Assembly (NCBI GenBank): GCA_003223325.1
Contig: QHYS01000057.1
Location: 79,538 to 143,537 of the forward strand
Direction of reading: 5' to 3'
DNA from: Acidobacteriota bacterium
Lineage (GTDB): Bacteria > Acidobacteriota > Terriglobia > Acidiferrales > UBA7541
Length of the DNA stretch: 64,000 bases
Of the stretch, positions 1 to 9,778 are shown piece by piece (position 1 is the first letter of the stretch; each line of letters opens with the position of its first letter). The position numbers and the translations under genes are program-made. The notes beneath the pieces were generated by a model, which ran no database searches, was not told the origin of the DNA, and saw only the letters and a list, made by a program, of their open reading frames with translations.

Positions 1-2
1 GT

Positions 3-3000
3 CCGGTAGCGACTTCGCTGCTCACCATTGCGCTGTTGCTGTCCGGCATCCTGGCCTACCGCATGCTGCCCGTCTCGCCATTGCCGGACGTGGTGTATCC
101 AGTCGTCTTCGTCTCTGCCCAATTGCCGGGAGCTAGCCCTGAAACCATGGCCTCTGCCGTGGCCACGCCGCTGGAGCGCATGTTCGGTCGTATAGCGGGC
201 ATAACCCAAATGACTTCCTCGAGCCAAGTCGGCTCGACCCAGGTTGTTTTGGTTTTTGATCTCAGCCGCGATATCGACGGCGCGGCGCGTGACGTGCAGG
301 CGGCCATCAATGCCGCTCGCGGTCAGTTGCCAGCCAACCTTCCCAGCAATCCAAACTGGCGCAAGGTCAACCCTGCCGAGTCGCCCATCCTGGTTCTCAG
401 CCTGACCTCCGATACGGCCACGCAGCCGCAGATGTATGACGTGGCCGATTCGATCCTTGCTCAGAAAATCGCCCAAGTTGATGGCGTCGGCTTGGTCCAG
501 GTAGGCGGCAGCTCGCGACCTGCCGTGCGGGCCGAGGTCAATCCGCTGTTGCTCAGTAAGCTTGGTCTGGGCCTGGAAGACGTGCGCACTGCGCTCGCCA
601 GTGCCAATGCCAACCGGCCCAAGGGCGCTCTCGTCGATAACCAACAAATGCGCGTCTTGAACGACAATGACCAGCTTTTTGTAGCCAAACAATACGCGCC
701 GCTGATCATTGCCTATCGCAATGGCGCGCCAGTCCGGCTCTCCGACGTCGCCTCGGTAGTGGATTCCCAGGAGGACCTCCGCAACGCCGGTTCGGTGAAT
801 GGCAAGCCCTCTGTGCTGCTGACCGTTTATCGGCAGCCCCAGGCAAACATTATCGAGACGGTGGACGGCGTCATGGCCATCTTGCCGCTGCTGCAAGCTT
901 CCATCCCGCCTTCGATCCGCATCGGCATAGCTCAGGACCGCACCACAACCATTCGCGCCTCCGTGCACGATATCGAGGTGACTCTGATCATCTCCGTTCT
1001 CCTCGTCATATTGGTTGTCTTTGCTTTCCTGCGCAGCATCTGGGCCACGTCCATCCCCACCATTGCTGTGCCTCTCTCGCTGATAGGCACTTTCGGGGTC
1101 ATGTATTTGGCCGGCTACACCATCGATAACCTTTCTTTGATGGCCCTGACCATCTCCACTGGCTTCGTGGTGGACGATGCCATCGTGGTCGTAGAGAACA
1201 TTACTCGCTATGTGGAAAAGGGGATGACCCCGTTCGCAGCGGCGCTCGAGGGTGCGCGCGAGATTGGCTTCACGGTGTTGTCCATGAGCACGTCGCTCGT
1301 GGCCGTCTTCATTCCCATTCTCTTGATGGGCGGGATCGTCGGCCGCATGTTCCGCGAGTTCGCCGTCACCCTGAGTGTCGCCGTAGTCATATCCCTGGTT
1401 GTCTCGCTGACCACCACACCGACCATGTGTGCCAAACTTCTGAAAGAAGAAAAGCATCGCAAGCACAACTGGCTCTACCGATTGAGCGAACGCGGCTTTG
1501 ACCATCTGTATCACGCATATGCCGACAGCCTTGGCTGGGTGCTGCGAAACCGGGTTTTCGTCCTGGGTGCCACCGTAGCCACCGTCTGCCTGGCGATCTA
1601 CCTCTATATCGTCGTTCCCAAAGGCTTCTTTCCTCAGCAGGACACCGGCCGCATTTTCGGCCAGGCCCGCGCCGGGGAGGATGTCTCCTTCCAAGCCATG
1701 CGGCAGAAGTTTCTGCAGTACGTCTCCATCGTTCAGGCCGATCCCGCTGTGGACAATATCAACGGCTATACCGGCGGCCGTTCCGTAAATACGGCCAATT
1801 TCAACATCACCCTGAAGCCGCTCTCGGAACGCAAAGTCAGCGCATTCCAGGTGGTGAACCGGCTGCGTCCCAAGCTGGCCGCCATTCCCGGGGCCACTTT
1901 ATTCCTCCAGCCCTCTCAGGACGTGCAAATTGGCGGCCGCCTCGGCAACGGTTCGTATCAATACACGCTGATAGGCGATAACCTGAAGGATCTTCTCTAC
2001 TGGGCCCCACTGATGGAATCGAAATTAAAGCAGGTTCCTATTCTTCAGGACGTGAATACGGACCTGCAGAATCGCGGTCTGGAAGCCAATCTAGTCATTG
2101 ACCGCGATACCGCTAGCCGCCTGGGAGTTTCGGCCAGCGCCATTGACAACATCCTTTACGACGCTTTCGGCCAGCGCCAGGTCTCGGTGATGTACGAGGG
2201 CATCAATCAGTACCACGTTGTGATGGAGGTCGATCCGAAGTTCCGGCAGGATCCTCAGGCGCTCAACGACATTTACGTTCCTTCCAGCACCGGCCGGCCT
2301 GTTCCACTCAGCGCTTTCACGCACTATGCACAATCCACGACTTGGCTCCACGTCAATCACCAGGGAGTTTTCCCTGCCGTGACCATCACCTTCAACCTCG
2401 ATCCTCGTATCCCGCTGGGCGATGCCGTGGCTCAGATCCAAAACGTGGAGCGGGCCATTGGCCTGCCTGCCAGCATCCGCGCAGGTTTCCAGGGCGCGGC
2501 GCAAGCCTTCCAAAGTTCGCTGTCTACCGAGCCGCTTCTGATTCTCGCCGCCCTGGCCACCGTCTACATCGTCCTCGGAATTCTTTATGAAAACTACGTC
2601 CACCCTCTCACCATTCTGTCCACGCTGCCTTCGGCCGGTGTCGGAGCGTTGCTCGCCATCCTGGTCACCAACAGCCAGCTCGATATCATCGCTCTGATCG
2701 GCATCATCCTGTTAATCGGCATCGTGAAGAAAAACGCCATTCTCATGATCGATTTCGCCATTCAGGCCGAACGCAACGAAGGCAATAGCCCGGAACAATC
2801 CATCTACCAGGCATGTCTGCTGCGCTTTCGGCCCATCATGATGACCACTATGGCCGCGCTTTTGGGTGCCATTCCAATCGCCATCAGCCGAGGTAACGGC
2901 GCCGAAGTACGCCGGCCGCTGGGTATCGCCATTTGCGGAGGCTTGATCGTCAGCCAGATGCTGACTCTGTACACCACCCCGGTTGTCTATCTGTATCTCG

Positions 3001-3101
3001 ATCGCTTCCGTGCCTGGGCCAGCGGCGGCAAGCGCCTGCGCCGCCTGGACGCCTCCCCTTCTTCCGCCCACGCACCTTCCCCGCACTCCGCCACCGACTG
3101 A
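3..3101 (+). CDS. RND multidrug efflux transporter, HAE1/AcrB family (5' end cut by window)
   Basis: This is the inner-membrane proton-driven pump of a tripartite efflux system. The frame is open from base 3 and reads PVATSLLTIALLLSGILAYR, which matches the first transmembrane helix of AcrB/MdtB-type pumps, so only about 8-15 residues lie outside the window. Helix blocks typical of the family follow: a cluster around residues 320-480 containing the stretch STGFVVDDAIVVVEN with the paired Asp of the proton relay, and a second cluster after residue 840. The two large periplasmic porter/docking loops lie between these clusters. The remaining length (about 1032 residues) fits the family. The Asp pair and ending PVVYLYLDR match MdtB/MdtC-like members. 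A membrane-fusion partner would be expected upstream, outside the window. Substrate cannot be told from sequence. Confidence 0.95.
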   Translation, partial: PVATSLLTIALLLSGILAYRMLPVSPLPDVVYPVVFVSAQLPGASPETMASAVATPLERMFGRIAGITQMTSSSQVGSTQVVLVFDLSRDIDGAARDVQAAINAARGQLPANLPSNPNWRKVNPAESPILVLSLTSDTATQPQMYDVADSILAQKIAQVDGVGLVQVGGSSRPAVRAEVNPLLLSKLGLGLEDVRTALASANANRPKGALVDNQQMRVLNDNDQLFVAKQYAPLIIAYRNGAPVRLSDVASVVDSQEDLRNAGSVNGKPSVLLTVYRQPQANIIETVDGVMAILPLLQASIPPSIRIGIAQDRTTTIRASVHDIEVTLIISVLLVILVVFAFLRSIWATSIPTIAVPLSLIGTFGVMYLAGYTIDNLSLMALTISTGFVVDDAIVVVENITRYVEKGMTPFAAALEGAREIGFTVLSMSTSLVAVFIPILLMGGIVGRMFREFAVTLSVAVVISLVVSLTTTPTMCAKLLKEEKHRKHNWLYRLSERGFDHLYHAYADSLGWVLRNRVFVLGATVATVCLAIYLYIVVPKGFFPQQDTGRIFGQARAGEDVSFQAMRQKFLQYVSIVQADPAVDNINGYTGGRSVNTANFNITLKPLSERKVSAFQVVNRLRPKLAAIPGATLFLQPSQDVQIGGRLGNGSYQYTLIGDNLKDLLYWAPLMESKLKQVPILQDVNTDLQNRGLEANLVIDRDTASRLGVSASAIDNILYDAFGQRQVSVMYEGINQYHVVMEVDPKFRQDPQALNDIYVPSSTGRPVPLSAFTHYAQSTTWLHVNHQGVFPAVTITFNLDPRIPLGDAVAQIQNVERAIGLPASIRAGFQGAAQAFQSSLSTEPLLILAALATVYIVLGILYENYVHPLTILSTLPSAGVGALLAILVTNSQLDIIALIGIILLIGIVKKNAILMIDFAIQAERNEGNSPEQSIYQACLLRFRPIMMTTMAALLGAIPIAISRGNGAEVRRPLGIAICGGLIVSQMLTLYTTPVVYLYLDRFRAWASGGKRLRRLDASPSSAHAPSPHSATD

Positions 3102-3289
3102 CCTCGCGGCTGGCGGGCCCAACTTTGCAAATGCGTTTGCTGGGAATTGAGACGACACGTTCGACTCCGCGCCAACTCAAAAATGACCTTTTGCGCTGCG
3201 CCCTTTGCCCTTTCCTGATTCGCCAACGCGTTCGGTATTGCGGCTTATTATTCGGTTAGTATATCGTTGTCCGCGTTCTCCTTGAATAA

Positions 3290-6200
3290 TTGTCTCTCCA
3301 TGCGCGCACGCCCACCGATCTGGAATCGCAACGCCTCCCAGCCGTCCCCAGTCCGACCCCTTCCTTGGCCTGCCGGTGGCGAGCGTTGATCACAAGCGAG
3401 CGGCTCAGGTTATTTCTATATGCAAGTCTTTTCATCGTTGCCTTGGTTCGCCCTGGTGCGAATTTGTGGGCACAATCAGCGACGACCGGGGCGCTGCGAG
3501 GGGCCGTCGTCGATCCCACCGGTGCCGCCGTTCCAGGCGTGATGGTCACTCTTAGCAACGTTACGACGGGGCAAGAACAAATGGCCATGACCGGCGCAAA
3601 TGGCCTCTACGGATTCTCGTTGCTTCCTCCCGGAACCTATCACGTGGTTTTTTCTGCGAGGGGATTCAAGACCTCGGTGGCGATGTCCGTAGTCGTCAAT
3701 GTCTCGGAGGCCCCTGAGTTGGATGCCCAGCTCGAGACCGGAGCAGCGGAAGAGCGCGTTACCTGCCAGTGCCAGCTCAGCCAGGCGGCGACGTCCTCTA
3801 GCGGCACGTTGGTAGACAGCAAGACCCTTACGGCGGTCCCTCTCACTACCCGCAATTTAACGCAAGTGCTATCGATGTCTTCCGGTTCCGCAGCCAGTGT
3901 GAATAATGCCGGATTGATCGGAGCGGGCTCCCAGGACGTAAACGTGAACGGCAGTATCGCGGTCGGTCTTTATACAGTAGATGGCGCGGCTTCCGCCAGC
4001 ACCGTGCCAAACCCCGATACGATCTCCGAATTCAAGATTCAAACTTCGCAATACGATGCCGGCTACGGCACCAAGGTACCTAACACCAATCTAGTTACCC
4101 GCTCCGGTGGAAACGATTTCCACGGAGATGTCTGGGAATTCGTGCGCAACGATATTTTCAACGCCAATGCGTTTTTCCGGAATGCCGCCGGACAACCCAA
4201 AGCGACCCTGAAACAGAACCAGTTCGGCGGCACGTTGGGCGGACCCGTTAAGAAAGATAAGGTGCTCTTCTTTGGTTCTTATCAGGGGACCCGCCAAGTG
4301 AACGGCCTGGATCCTACGGGCTCCTTATCCACGGTTATTCTTCCTCCTCTGAGCGACGATCGCTCGGCGGCCACAATCGGTTCGCAGTTCTGTCCAGCGA
4401 ATAAGCCTGCGAACGTGCGGTCCGCTTACTTGACCTTTGCGGGAGGAACGCAGGTGGCCTGTGATGGCTCGAACATCAATCCCGTGGCCCTGAAGCTGCT
4501 CCAACTGAAGCTGCCTGACGGCAGCTATTTGATATCAACGCCTCAAACCGTTTTGTCAAGCGGCCTCGGCCTCTCCTCATACAGTCTTAAATCTACCTAT
4601 GACGAGAACCAATACCTCGCGAACATTTCCTATGTCATTTCCAAAAAGCATACGCTCACCGGCCGGCTCTATTACGCCACGGCTCGCACGAATCGAGCCT
4701 TCGGGTCCGCGTTCCTGCGTCCTGCCGAGACGCCGCCGACTCCGGGCTTTCCGGTGATCCTCGACGACACGAACGTCATCAGCAGCATACAACTCAATTC
4801 GGTATTGACACCCAACATGGCCAATGAAGCGCGCATGACTTTCACCAACAATCGATCCGACCCAATGGTCACCGGCCTGCCAACAACCGCCTCCATCGGC
4901 ATGACGCCGGCCAACACCTTGGCGCCGTTTTTGCCGGACATCATCATGAAGGGACCGCTGGGAGATTTTCAGGCGGGGAATGTCTACAGTGATTTTCTCA
5001 ACTATAGCAAGATCTATTCTTGGGCAGACACGTTCTCCTGGACTCACGGCAGGCATACGACTCGCACGGGAGTGTTTGCTCTAAGGGAGCCTTTGGAATC
5101 GTCCAACATCGCCCTCGCTCGAGGAAGACTGGCCTTTCAAAACTTCACGGACTTGTTGTTGGGAATGAGCGCGGCGCAAAACGGCAGTCCCCAGGGACGC
5201 AGCAATGTTCAATCCATTGAAGCCAATGAAGGCTTAGGGCCGACAGGTAACGTCATACTATTGCTGCGGTTCAACCATGTCGCCGCCTTCGTGGAGGACG
5301 ACATAAAAGTCAGCGGGCGTCTTACGCTCAATCTGGGCCTGCGCTGGGAATACCTGCCATCTTCATTTGGCCGAACCGGGGACCTGGGCAATGCTTTCCC
5401 GTCGCTCTTACAAACCGTGCCCATCCCGCTTGCTTCTGGCACTTATGCCGGCCTGACTGTGCCGCCTGACTACAATCCCAACCAAATTAACCCCTATACA
5501 GGCCAGCCCTTCGGGCCGCCTCCTCCCGGGGTGGTCGTACGCCCCAACGATGGTTACTATCAGAATGCCGCTCGTTGGGATGCCTTCTCTCCTCGTTTCT
5601 CATTTGCCTGGCAACCCGGCAGCAAGCAAGGCCGCCTGGCCGTGCGCAGCGGCTACGGGTGGTTCTACCAGCCTCTCAGCGACAGGGGGAATGCCACAGG
5701 TACTCCATCGGAAAATATTGAGCCGCTCGCTCAACTGATCGGTAGTTCGGGAGCGAGCAATGGTGCGTCCACACTACAAAACCCATTCCCGCCCACCATG
5801 CTGGGGTTCACGCTCCGAACACCCACCTCACATCTGGACGACCGCACGATCGGACCGAACTTCCAAAACCCTAAGTTGCAGCAATGGAACCTGAACGTGC
5901 AGTACGCTTTCTCCCGTAATTTGAGTCTCGACCTCGGTTATGTGGGATCGCACGGCAACGATCTGTTTCTCCTTTATGGTTCGAACCAGCCGTTGCTGGC
6001 AAGTCCAGGCCACCCAGTAAACTGCGGCCTACCGAATACCGCCGCCGGGTTGGGCGTCACGCCCGCTATTTTTGCCATACTAGGTGTCGATCGATCGGGC
6101 TGCGTGACCACGAACACATCCGTCAATGCCGGGCTGCGCGTCCCGATCGTTGGCGACACGCCGACAGGCTTGCTCGCGCACCAGTATCTCGGGGGCTCCT

Positions 6201-6922
6201 GGTATCACAGCGCGCAGGCCACTCTGCGGCAGCAGATCTCTCGCGGTTTGAGCTTTCAGTTTGCCTATACTTTTTCCAAGGCCGAAGGCAACACAACAGT
6301 TCTCAACGACCAGCGAAATCTTGCCTTAGACTGGGCGCCTACGAATTTCGATCGCAGGCACCGCTCGATTACAAACTTTAGTTACGATCTGCCCGGCTTC
6401 CAAAGGAGTGGATTTGTTGGCGCCGCGTCGCGAGGCTGGTCGGTCTCTGGAATCGTTATCGTGCAAAGTGGAACGCCGATGACGCTGACCGACAAGAACG
6501 GCAGCGCTGTTTACGGTTTCGCCGGCACGGCCACGATCACAATGTGCCCCGGAGCGTCCTATCAGGATCTGTTGACCTCCGGCGCTACCACTTCTCGCTT
6601 GGACGGTTGGTTTAATAAGTCGGCAATCTGTAAGGTCGCAGCAATCGGTTCCGATGGGTCTTCGGGATACGGGACTGCGGGTCAAGGTATCGTCACCGGG
6701 CCCGGACAGTTCAATACGGATATCTCTATCGGCAAGACGACCACGGTTGGCGGCCTACGGGAAAACGCACAATTGGCTTTCCGCACGGAGTTCTACAATG
6801 CTCTCAATCACCCCCAATTCTCCAATCCCGGCACAATTCTTGGTACGGCAACCTTCGGCGTCATCACTCAAACCTCGGTGGCGCCGCGTCTCATCCAGTT
6901 CGGTTTGAAGTACGTTTTCTAG
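3290..6922 (+). CDS. Oar-like TonB-dependent outer-membrane receptor with N-terminal carboxypeptidase-regulatory-like domain
   Basis: A 1210-residue outer-membrane protein of the type greatly expanded in Acidobacteria. A hydrophobic signal segment (LRLFLYASLFIVAL) ends near residue 62 at ANLWAQS. It is followed by a carboxypeptidase-regulatory-like beta-sandwich (about 65-130: GAVVDPTGAAVPGVMVTLSN). Next come a plug-like region with an NPDTISEFKIQTSQYDAGYG-type segment and a long beta-barrel ending in Phe (RLIQFGLKYVF), as expected for BAM-dependent insertion. The start is uncertain: TTG 3290 gives a 37-residue extension before the signal sequence, while TTG 3386 would give a normal signal peptide. 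Probable role is TonB-energised uptake of a large or oligomeric substrate. No adjacent gene identifies the ligand. Confidence 0.92.
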   Translation: MSLHARTPTDLESQRLPAVPSPTPSLACRWRALITSERLRLFLYASLFIVALVRPGANLWAQSATTGALRGAVVDPTGAAVPGVMVTLSNVTTGQEQMAMTGANGLYGFSLLPPGTYHVVFSARGFKTSVAMSVVVNVSEAPELDAQLETGAAEERVTCQCQLSQAATSSSGTLVDSKTLTAVPLTTRNLTQVLSMSSGSAASVNNAGLIGAGSQDVNVNGSIAVGLYTVDGAASASTVPNPDTISEFKIQTSQYDAGYGTKVPNTNLVTRSGGNDFHGDVWEFVRNDIFNANAFFRNAAGQPKATLKQNQFGGTLGGPVKKDKVLFFGSYQGTRQVNGLDPTGSLSTVILPPLSDDRSAATIGSQFCPANKPANVRSAYLTFAGGTQVACDGSNINPVALKLLQLKLPDGSYLISTPQTVLSSGLGLSSYSLKSTYDENQYLANISYVISKKHTLTGRLYYATARTNRAFGSAFLRPAETPPTPGFPVILDDTNVISSIQLNSVLTPNMANEARMTFTNNRSDPMVTGLPTTASIGMTPANTLAPFLPDIIMKGPLGDFQAGNVYSDFLNYSKIYSWADTFSWTHGRHTTRTGVFALREPLESSNIALARGRLAFQNFTDLLLGMSAAQNGSPQGRSNVQSIEANEGLGPTGNVILLLRFNHVAAFVEDDIKVSGRLTLNLGLRWEYLPSSFGRTGDLGNAFPSLLQTVPIPLASGTYAGLTVPPDYNPNQINPYTGQPFGPPPPGVVVRPNDGYYQNAARWDAFSPRFSFAWQPGSKQGRLAVRSGYGWFYQPLSDRGNATGTPSENIEPLAQLIGSSGASNGASTLQNPFPPTMLGFTLRTPTSHLDDRTIGPNFQNPKLQQWNLNVQYAFSRNLSLDLGYVGSHGNDLFLLYGSNQPLLASPGHPVNCGLPNTAAGLGVTPAIFAILGVDRSGCVTTNTSVNAGLRVPIVGDTPTGLLAHQYLGGSWYHSAQATLRQQISRGLSFQFAYTFSKAEGNTTVLNDQRNLALDWAPTNFDRRHRSITNFSYDLPGFQRSGFVGAASRGWSVSGIVIVQSGTPMTLTDKNGSAVYGFAGTATITMCPGASYQDLLTSGATTSRLDGWFNKSAICKVAAIGSDGSSGYGTAGQGIVTGPGQFNTDISIGKTTTVGGLRENAQLAFRTEFYNALNHPQFSNPGTILGTATFGVITQTSVAPRLIQFGLKYVF

Positions 6923-6982
6923 GAATTTAGGCGAAACTTCGGTAAGAAACGGCGCCCCGCTTTCGCTTTCTCGCGAACCGGC

Positions 6983-6997
6983 CCGGGACGATCCCGG
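6983..6997. terminator. Possible terminator hairpin between convergent genes
   Basis: A perfect 6-bp inverted repeat (CCGGGA / TCCCGG, 3-nt loop) sits in the short gap between the end of the receptor gene and the end of the oppositely oriented lipoprotein gene. There is no clear T-run, so it is only a candidate bidirectional terminator. Confidence 0.3.
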
Positions 6998-7028
6998 ACT
7001 TCTTCGATATTCGGTTGGTCGCCGAACG

Positions 7029-7832
7029 TCAGGGACCTGGCCGTATTGGAATGGCAGGTTTTTCGTTCAGGAAGCGCTGTCGAAAACTCAGTTCATCCGA
7101 GATAGTGTAGATCGTTTCAGTCATGATGCCATCGTTTTTCAACTTGAACGTTAGCTGTCCATCCCAGGGCTTCGTATAAGCCTTGGGATCATCGAAGGTG
7201 AAATTGAAAACCAATGTCTCCGGATCGACTCGCCTGATGCGCTCTATCATGTGGAGATCCTCGGTATGCGGGTGGCCGATGGGATCAAGCCAGGTGGAAT
7301 CTTTGAAACCCACCGAATCCACCACCAGCGTATCCCCCTCCCACTTGCCAACCGACTCCCCAAACCACGAAATGTCTGGAACCTCCGAATGTGGCCGGTT
7401 GAGGGCAATTTGCCGCCAGGATTTGTTGTATTCCCATAGTTGATAAACATAGTCGGGGGTCTGCACGATTTTGAATCTCATCGGATGAATGGAGGCGCGC
7501 GGATAACCGTCTGGGTCGGCATATCTCAACGCCGGATCGGTGGTCTTTGCAAAATCCTGATCCGGTCCCGTGGCAGGCCGCTCGGACTTCATTCGAGTAA
7601 TAGCCCAGGGCGTATACGGTATATCGCCCTCCGTTCCCGGCTTTTTTTTGCCCATTGGATCTGAGGGACTCAAAGACTGAATTCCCTTCCCCAGCCAAAT
7701 GCCGGAGAGATCGGGCCCTTGGGAAGCTGGCTTTTCGGCATTACTCCCGGAACACCCCGCGACAAATCCGAGCATTCCCAACAGTGATATCCCCATCAGC
7801 GAAAAGAAAGACGAACGCAATCGCTTTCCCAT
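7029..7832 (-). CDS. Predicted lipoprotein of unknown function
   Basis: A 267-residue exported protein. The N-terminus has basic residues, a hydrophobic core and a lipobox (GFVAGC, Cys27), so lipid anchoring is likely. The mature part begins with a segment containing DLSGIWLGKG and is rich in Trp, Pro and charged residues (GESVGKWEGDTLVVDSVGF, then FNFTFDDPKAYTKPW). This style is common in secreted proteins of Acidobacteria that sit next to DUF6152 proteins. The ATG at 7832 is preferred over the in-frame TTG two codons earlier because a GGGAGGG motif lies about 10 nt upstream of it. It follows the DUF6152 gene with a 22-bp gap, so co-transcription is likely. No catalytic motif is recognised; a substrate-binding or lipocalin-like role is possible but unproven. 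Confidence 0.75.
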   Translation of the reverse strand: MGKRLRSSFFSLMGISLLGMLGFVAGCSGSNAEKPASQGPDLSGIWLGKGIQSLSPSDPMGKKKPGTEGDIPYTPWAITRMKSERPATGPDQDFAKTTDPALRYADPDGYPRASIHPMRFKIVQTPDYVYQLWEYNKSWRQIALNRPHSEVPDISWFGESVGKWEGDTLVVDSVGFKDSTWLDPIGHPHTEDLHMIERIRRVDPETLVFNFTFDDPKAYTKPWDGQLTFKLKNDGIMTETIYTISDELSFRQRFLNEKPAIPIRPGP

Positions 7833-7854
7833 TTTCAAGCGCCCTCCCCAACGC

Positions 7855-8238
7855 TCAGCCCCTAAGCATTTCTTTGCCGTCGGCCTTGATCAACTTGATG
7901 AAGCGCCCCACGCTCCCGCCTCTCTGCGAGGGATTGAAGGTAATCTTGATGATCTCTCCCGGCTGCAGGCTCTTTCGATTCCAGCCGCGATTCGCCATCA
8001 CCGGCGGCGAGTTCGCCTCGATAATCCAATGCCTCACCTTTCCCTTGTCGTCTTTGGCGTCCAAGCCGATCTCCACGTGAGGATTCGTCCATTGGAACTC
8101 CGTCACCGTCGCATCGACTGTCAGCTCTTTCGACATGTCATATAACGATGCACCTCCGTGGTGAGCACACAAAGGAAGTGTCACGAACAACGGAATCGCC
8201 AGTAGAAGTGCACCCAGGGTCAGCACCTTGGCTTTCAT
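7855..8238 (-). CDS. Small secreted DUF6152-family protein
   Basis: A 127-residue exported protein. The signal peptide (MKAKVLTLGALLLAIPLF...) ends near CAHHGG. The mature part begins AHHGGASLYD and continues with TVTEFQWTNPHVEIGLD and a small beta-rich body, the pattern I associate with DUF6152. The ATG at 8238 is chosen because GGAGGGT lies just upstream and the signal peptide starts there; an extension to 8316 is open but lacks these features. The His pair right after the signal cleavage site could bind a metal or heme, but that is inference. It is probably transcribed with the lipoprotein downstream. Confidence 0.75.
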   Translation of the reverse strand: MKAKVLTLGALLLAIPLFVTLPLCAHHGGASLYDMSKELTVDATVTEFQWTNPHVEIGLDAKDDKGKVRHWIIEANSPPVMANRGWNRKSLQPGEIIKITFNPSQRGGSVGRFIKLIKADGKEMLRG

Positions 8239-8296
8239 CGGCACCCTCCATCTTCTTTGAAAGAACACCGGAACCACCCCAGCGACAAAACATCCG

Positions 8297-9538
8297 CTAA
8301 ACCTGATCTCCTGCACGTCTCGATTCCCGCATCATGCTTCCGATAGCCACCCGCCTACAATGTCTTTTTATCGGTCGCGGAGCATTAGCTCCGTGGCTCA
8401 GAAACTTAATCGGCTCTGGATGCTTTTTTGTAAGTCTTGCTAGCTTAATCCAGTAGGCCGTGCCATTGTGTGCTGGCGGCGGTGGCGTGCCTGGTCCAGC
8501 TTGCGGCGGCGGCAACGGAGCAATGGGCATGGCTGGCTGCGGGTCATCGACCGTGTTGGCGATGAACATTCCCGGCTGCGTGTACTCCTGACCGCTCAGC
8601 AATGAGAAATGTAACTGCCAGAGATCCTCAAGCCCCGGCGAAGAATGAACCGTCTGCATCGTCTCCGGCTCGCCGCCTTTGCGCGTGCCGTCGTTCATAA
8701 TGGCCACGCGCGGATGCAGCGCGTGTACCAGCACGGGCGAATTGGAGCTTGCCTGTCCATGGTGCAGACCCAAGAGGACATCGACGCTGCCGAGCCGGTT
8801 ATTCGGGCACATCAGCTCGAACTCCTTGTTCTTGGTCAAATCACCCAAGTGCGCAGTGCGAAATTTGCCGTAGGTAATGAAAATGCCCACCGATTGTGGG
8901 TCCTCGGCATTGTTTTCTCCTGGCTTGAAATTGGCGCAGTAGGAATTAGGCCCGCCTGCGCCGGGCATCGCCTTGATCAACTCCCCCGCGGAAGTCACCA
9001 CGGTCACATCAACGCTACCCATGCGAATCTTGTCGCCCGGTTTCGCCACCGTGTGCTTGGCGTCGGCGATGAGCTGCGGATACATCTTCTGCAAGAAATC
9101 ATCGGCGGCCTGGCCGGGCTGGACGTTTGGGCCATGGTCGATGAATTCGCGGACGGGGATCTGCGGAGCGAGCTCCGCCAGCCCTCCGAAGTGGTCGCCG
9201 TGCCAGTGTGTAATGATCAGATGATCGATCTGTTTAAGCCCAGCATCTTTGACCGCCGCCATGATGCGGCCGGCATCACGAACGGCGCCCGGCGGGACAT
9301 TGCCCGTATCCATGAGCAACGATTCCCCGGAAGGCGAGACAAACAGCGTCGCATTGCCACCCTCGACGTCGATTACATAGACGTCGAACATCTTTGCAGG
9401 CTGGCTCTGCGCAATAGTGACCGAAGCAGAAAGCGCCACAGCCGTCATTAACATTAGTGTGGCGCGCATCAGAGTCGTCCTAACCAGGGATCGATACGGG
9501 CCCAGTATGGCCAAAACCTTTGCCGCTCTCGTATTCAT
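8297..9538 (-). CDS. Secreted metallo-beta-lactamase-fold hydrolase (ComEC/Rec2 C-terminal-like)
   Basis: A 413-residue exported protein with a metallo-beta-lactamase fold. It starts with MFDVYVIDVEGGNATLFVSP, like the hydrolase domain of ComEC, followed by the metal-binding motif THWHGDHFGG. Later His/Asp ligands are plausible in HLGDLTKN and LLGLHHGQASSN. There are no ComEC membrane helices, so this is a free secreted hydrolase and not a DNA channel. Two starts are good: ATG 9538 (GGGAG 8 nt upstream) gives a long signal region, and ATG 9469 (AGGA upstream) gives a compact signal peptide ending at SVTIAQS. The C-terminal 60 residues are Pro-rich then basic and unlike the fold. Substrate is unknown; phosphodiester or lactone hydrolysis are the usual options. 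Confidence 0.8.
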   Translation of the reverse strand: MNTRAAKVLAILGPYRSLVRTTLMRATLMLMTAVALSASVTIAQSQPAKMFDVYVIDVEGGNATLFVSPSGESLLMDTGNVPPGAVRDAGRIMAAVKDAGLKQIDHLIITHWHGDHFGGLAELAPQIPVREFIDHGPNVQPGQAADDFLQKMYPQLIADAKHTVAKPGDKIRMGSVDVTVVTSAGELIKAMPGAGGPNSYCANFKPGENNAEDPQSVGIFITYGKFRTAHLGDLTKNKEFELMCPNNRLGSVDVLLGLHHGQASSNSPVLVHALHPRVAIMNDGTRKGGEPETMQTVHSSPGLEDLWQLHFSLLSGQEYTQPGMFIANTVDDPQPAMPIAPLPPPQAGPGTPPPPAHNGTAYWIKLARLTKKHPEPIKFLSHGANAPRPIKRHCRRVAIGSMMRESRRAGDQV

Positions 9539-9778
9539 GGTGAGTCTCCCTGCGGGCACAACCATCGCGCCCGTCCGTGACAATTTGCCCGTGTGCGGAG
9601 GTGCGATTGTCGCCTATCGCTTGCGGGTAGGGTAACACGAGCCACCGCTTCGTACACCTACCGCCGGTAAATTCGGGTAAATTCGTTGTGTCGGTGGGAT
9701 GAGAAGCGTAGGATGCCCGAGCCGGGGTTTTGAATCCATTCCGGCGACGAATCTATTCCGGCCAAGGGAGCAACGTTT

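Noticed and set aside
8645..9451. 268-codon plus-strand frame opposite the ComEC-like hydrolase
   Set aside because: It mirrors a conserved metallo-beta-lactamase-fold gene and has no own ribosome site or domain.
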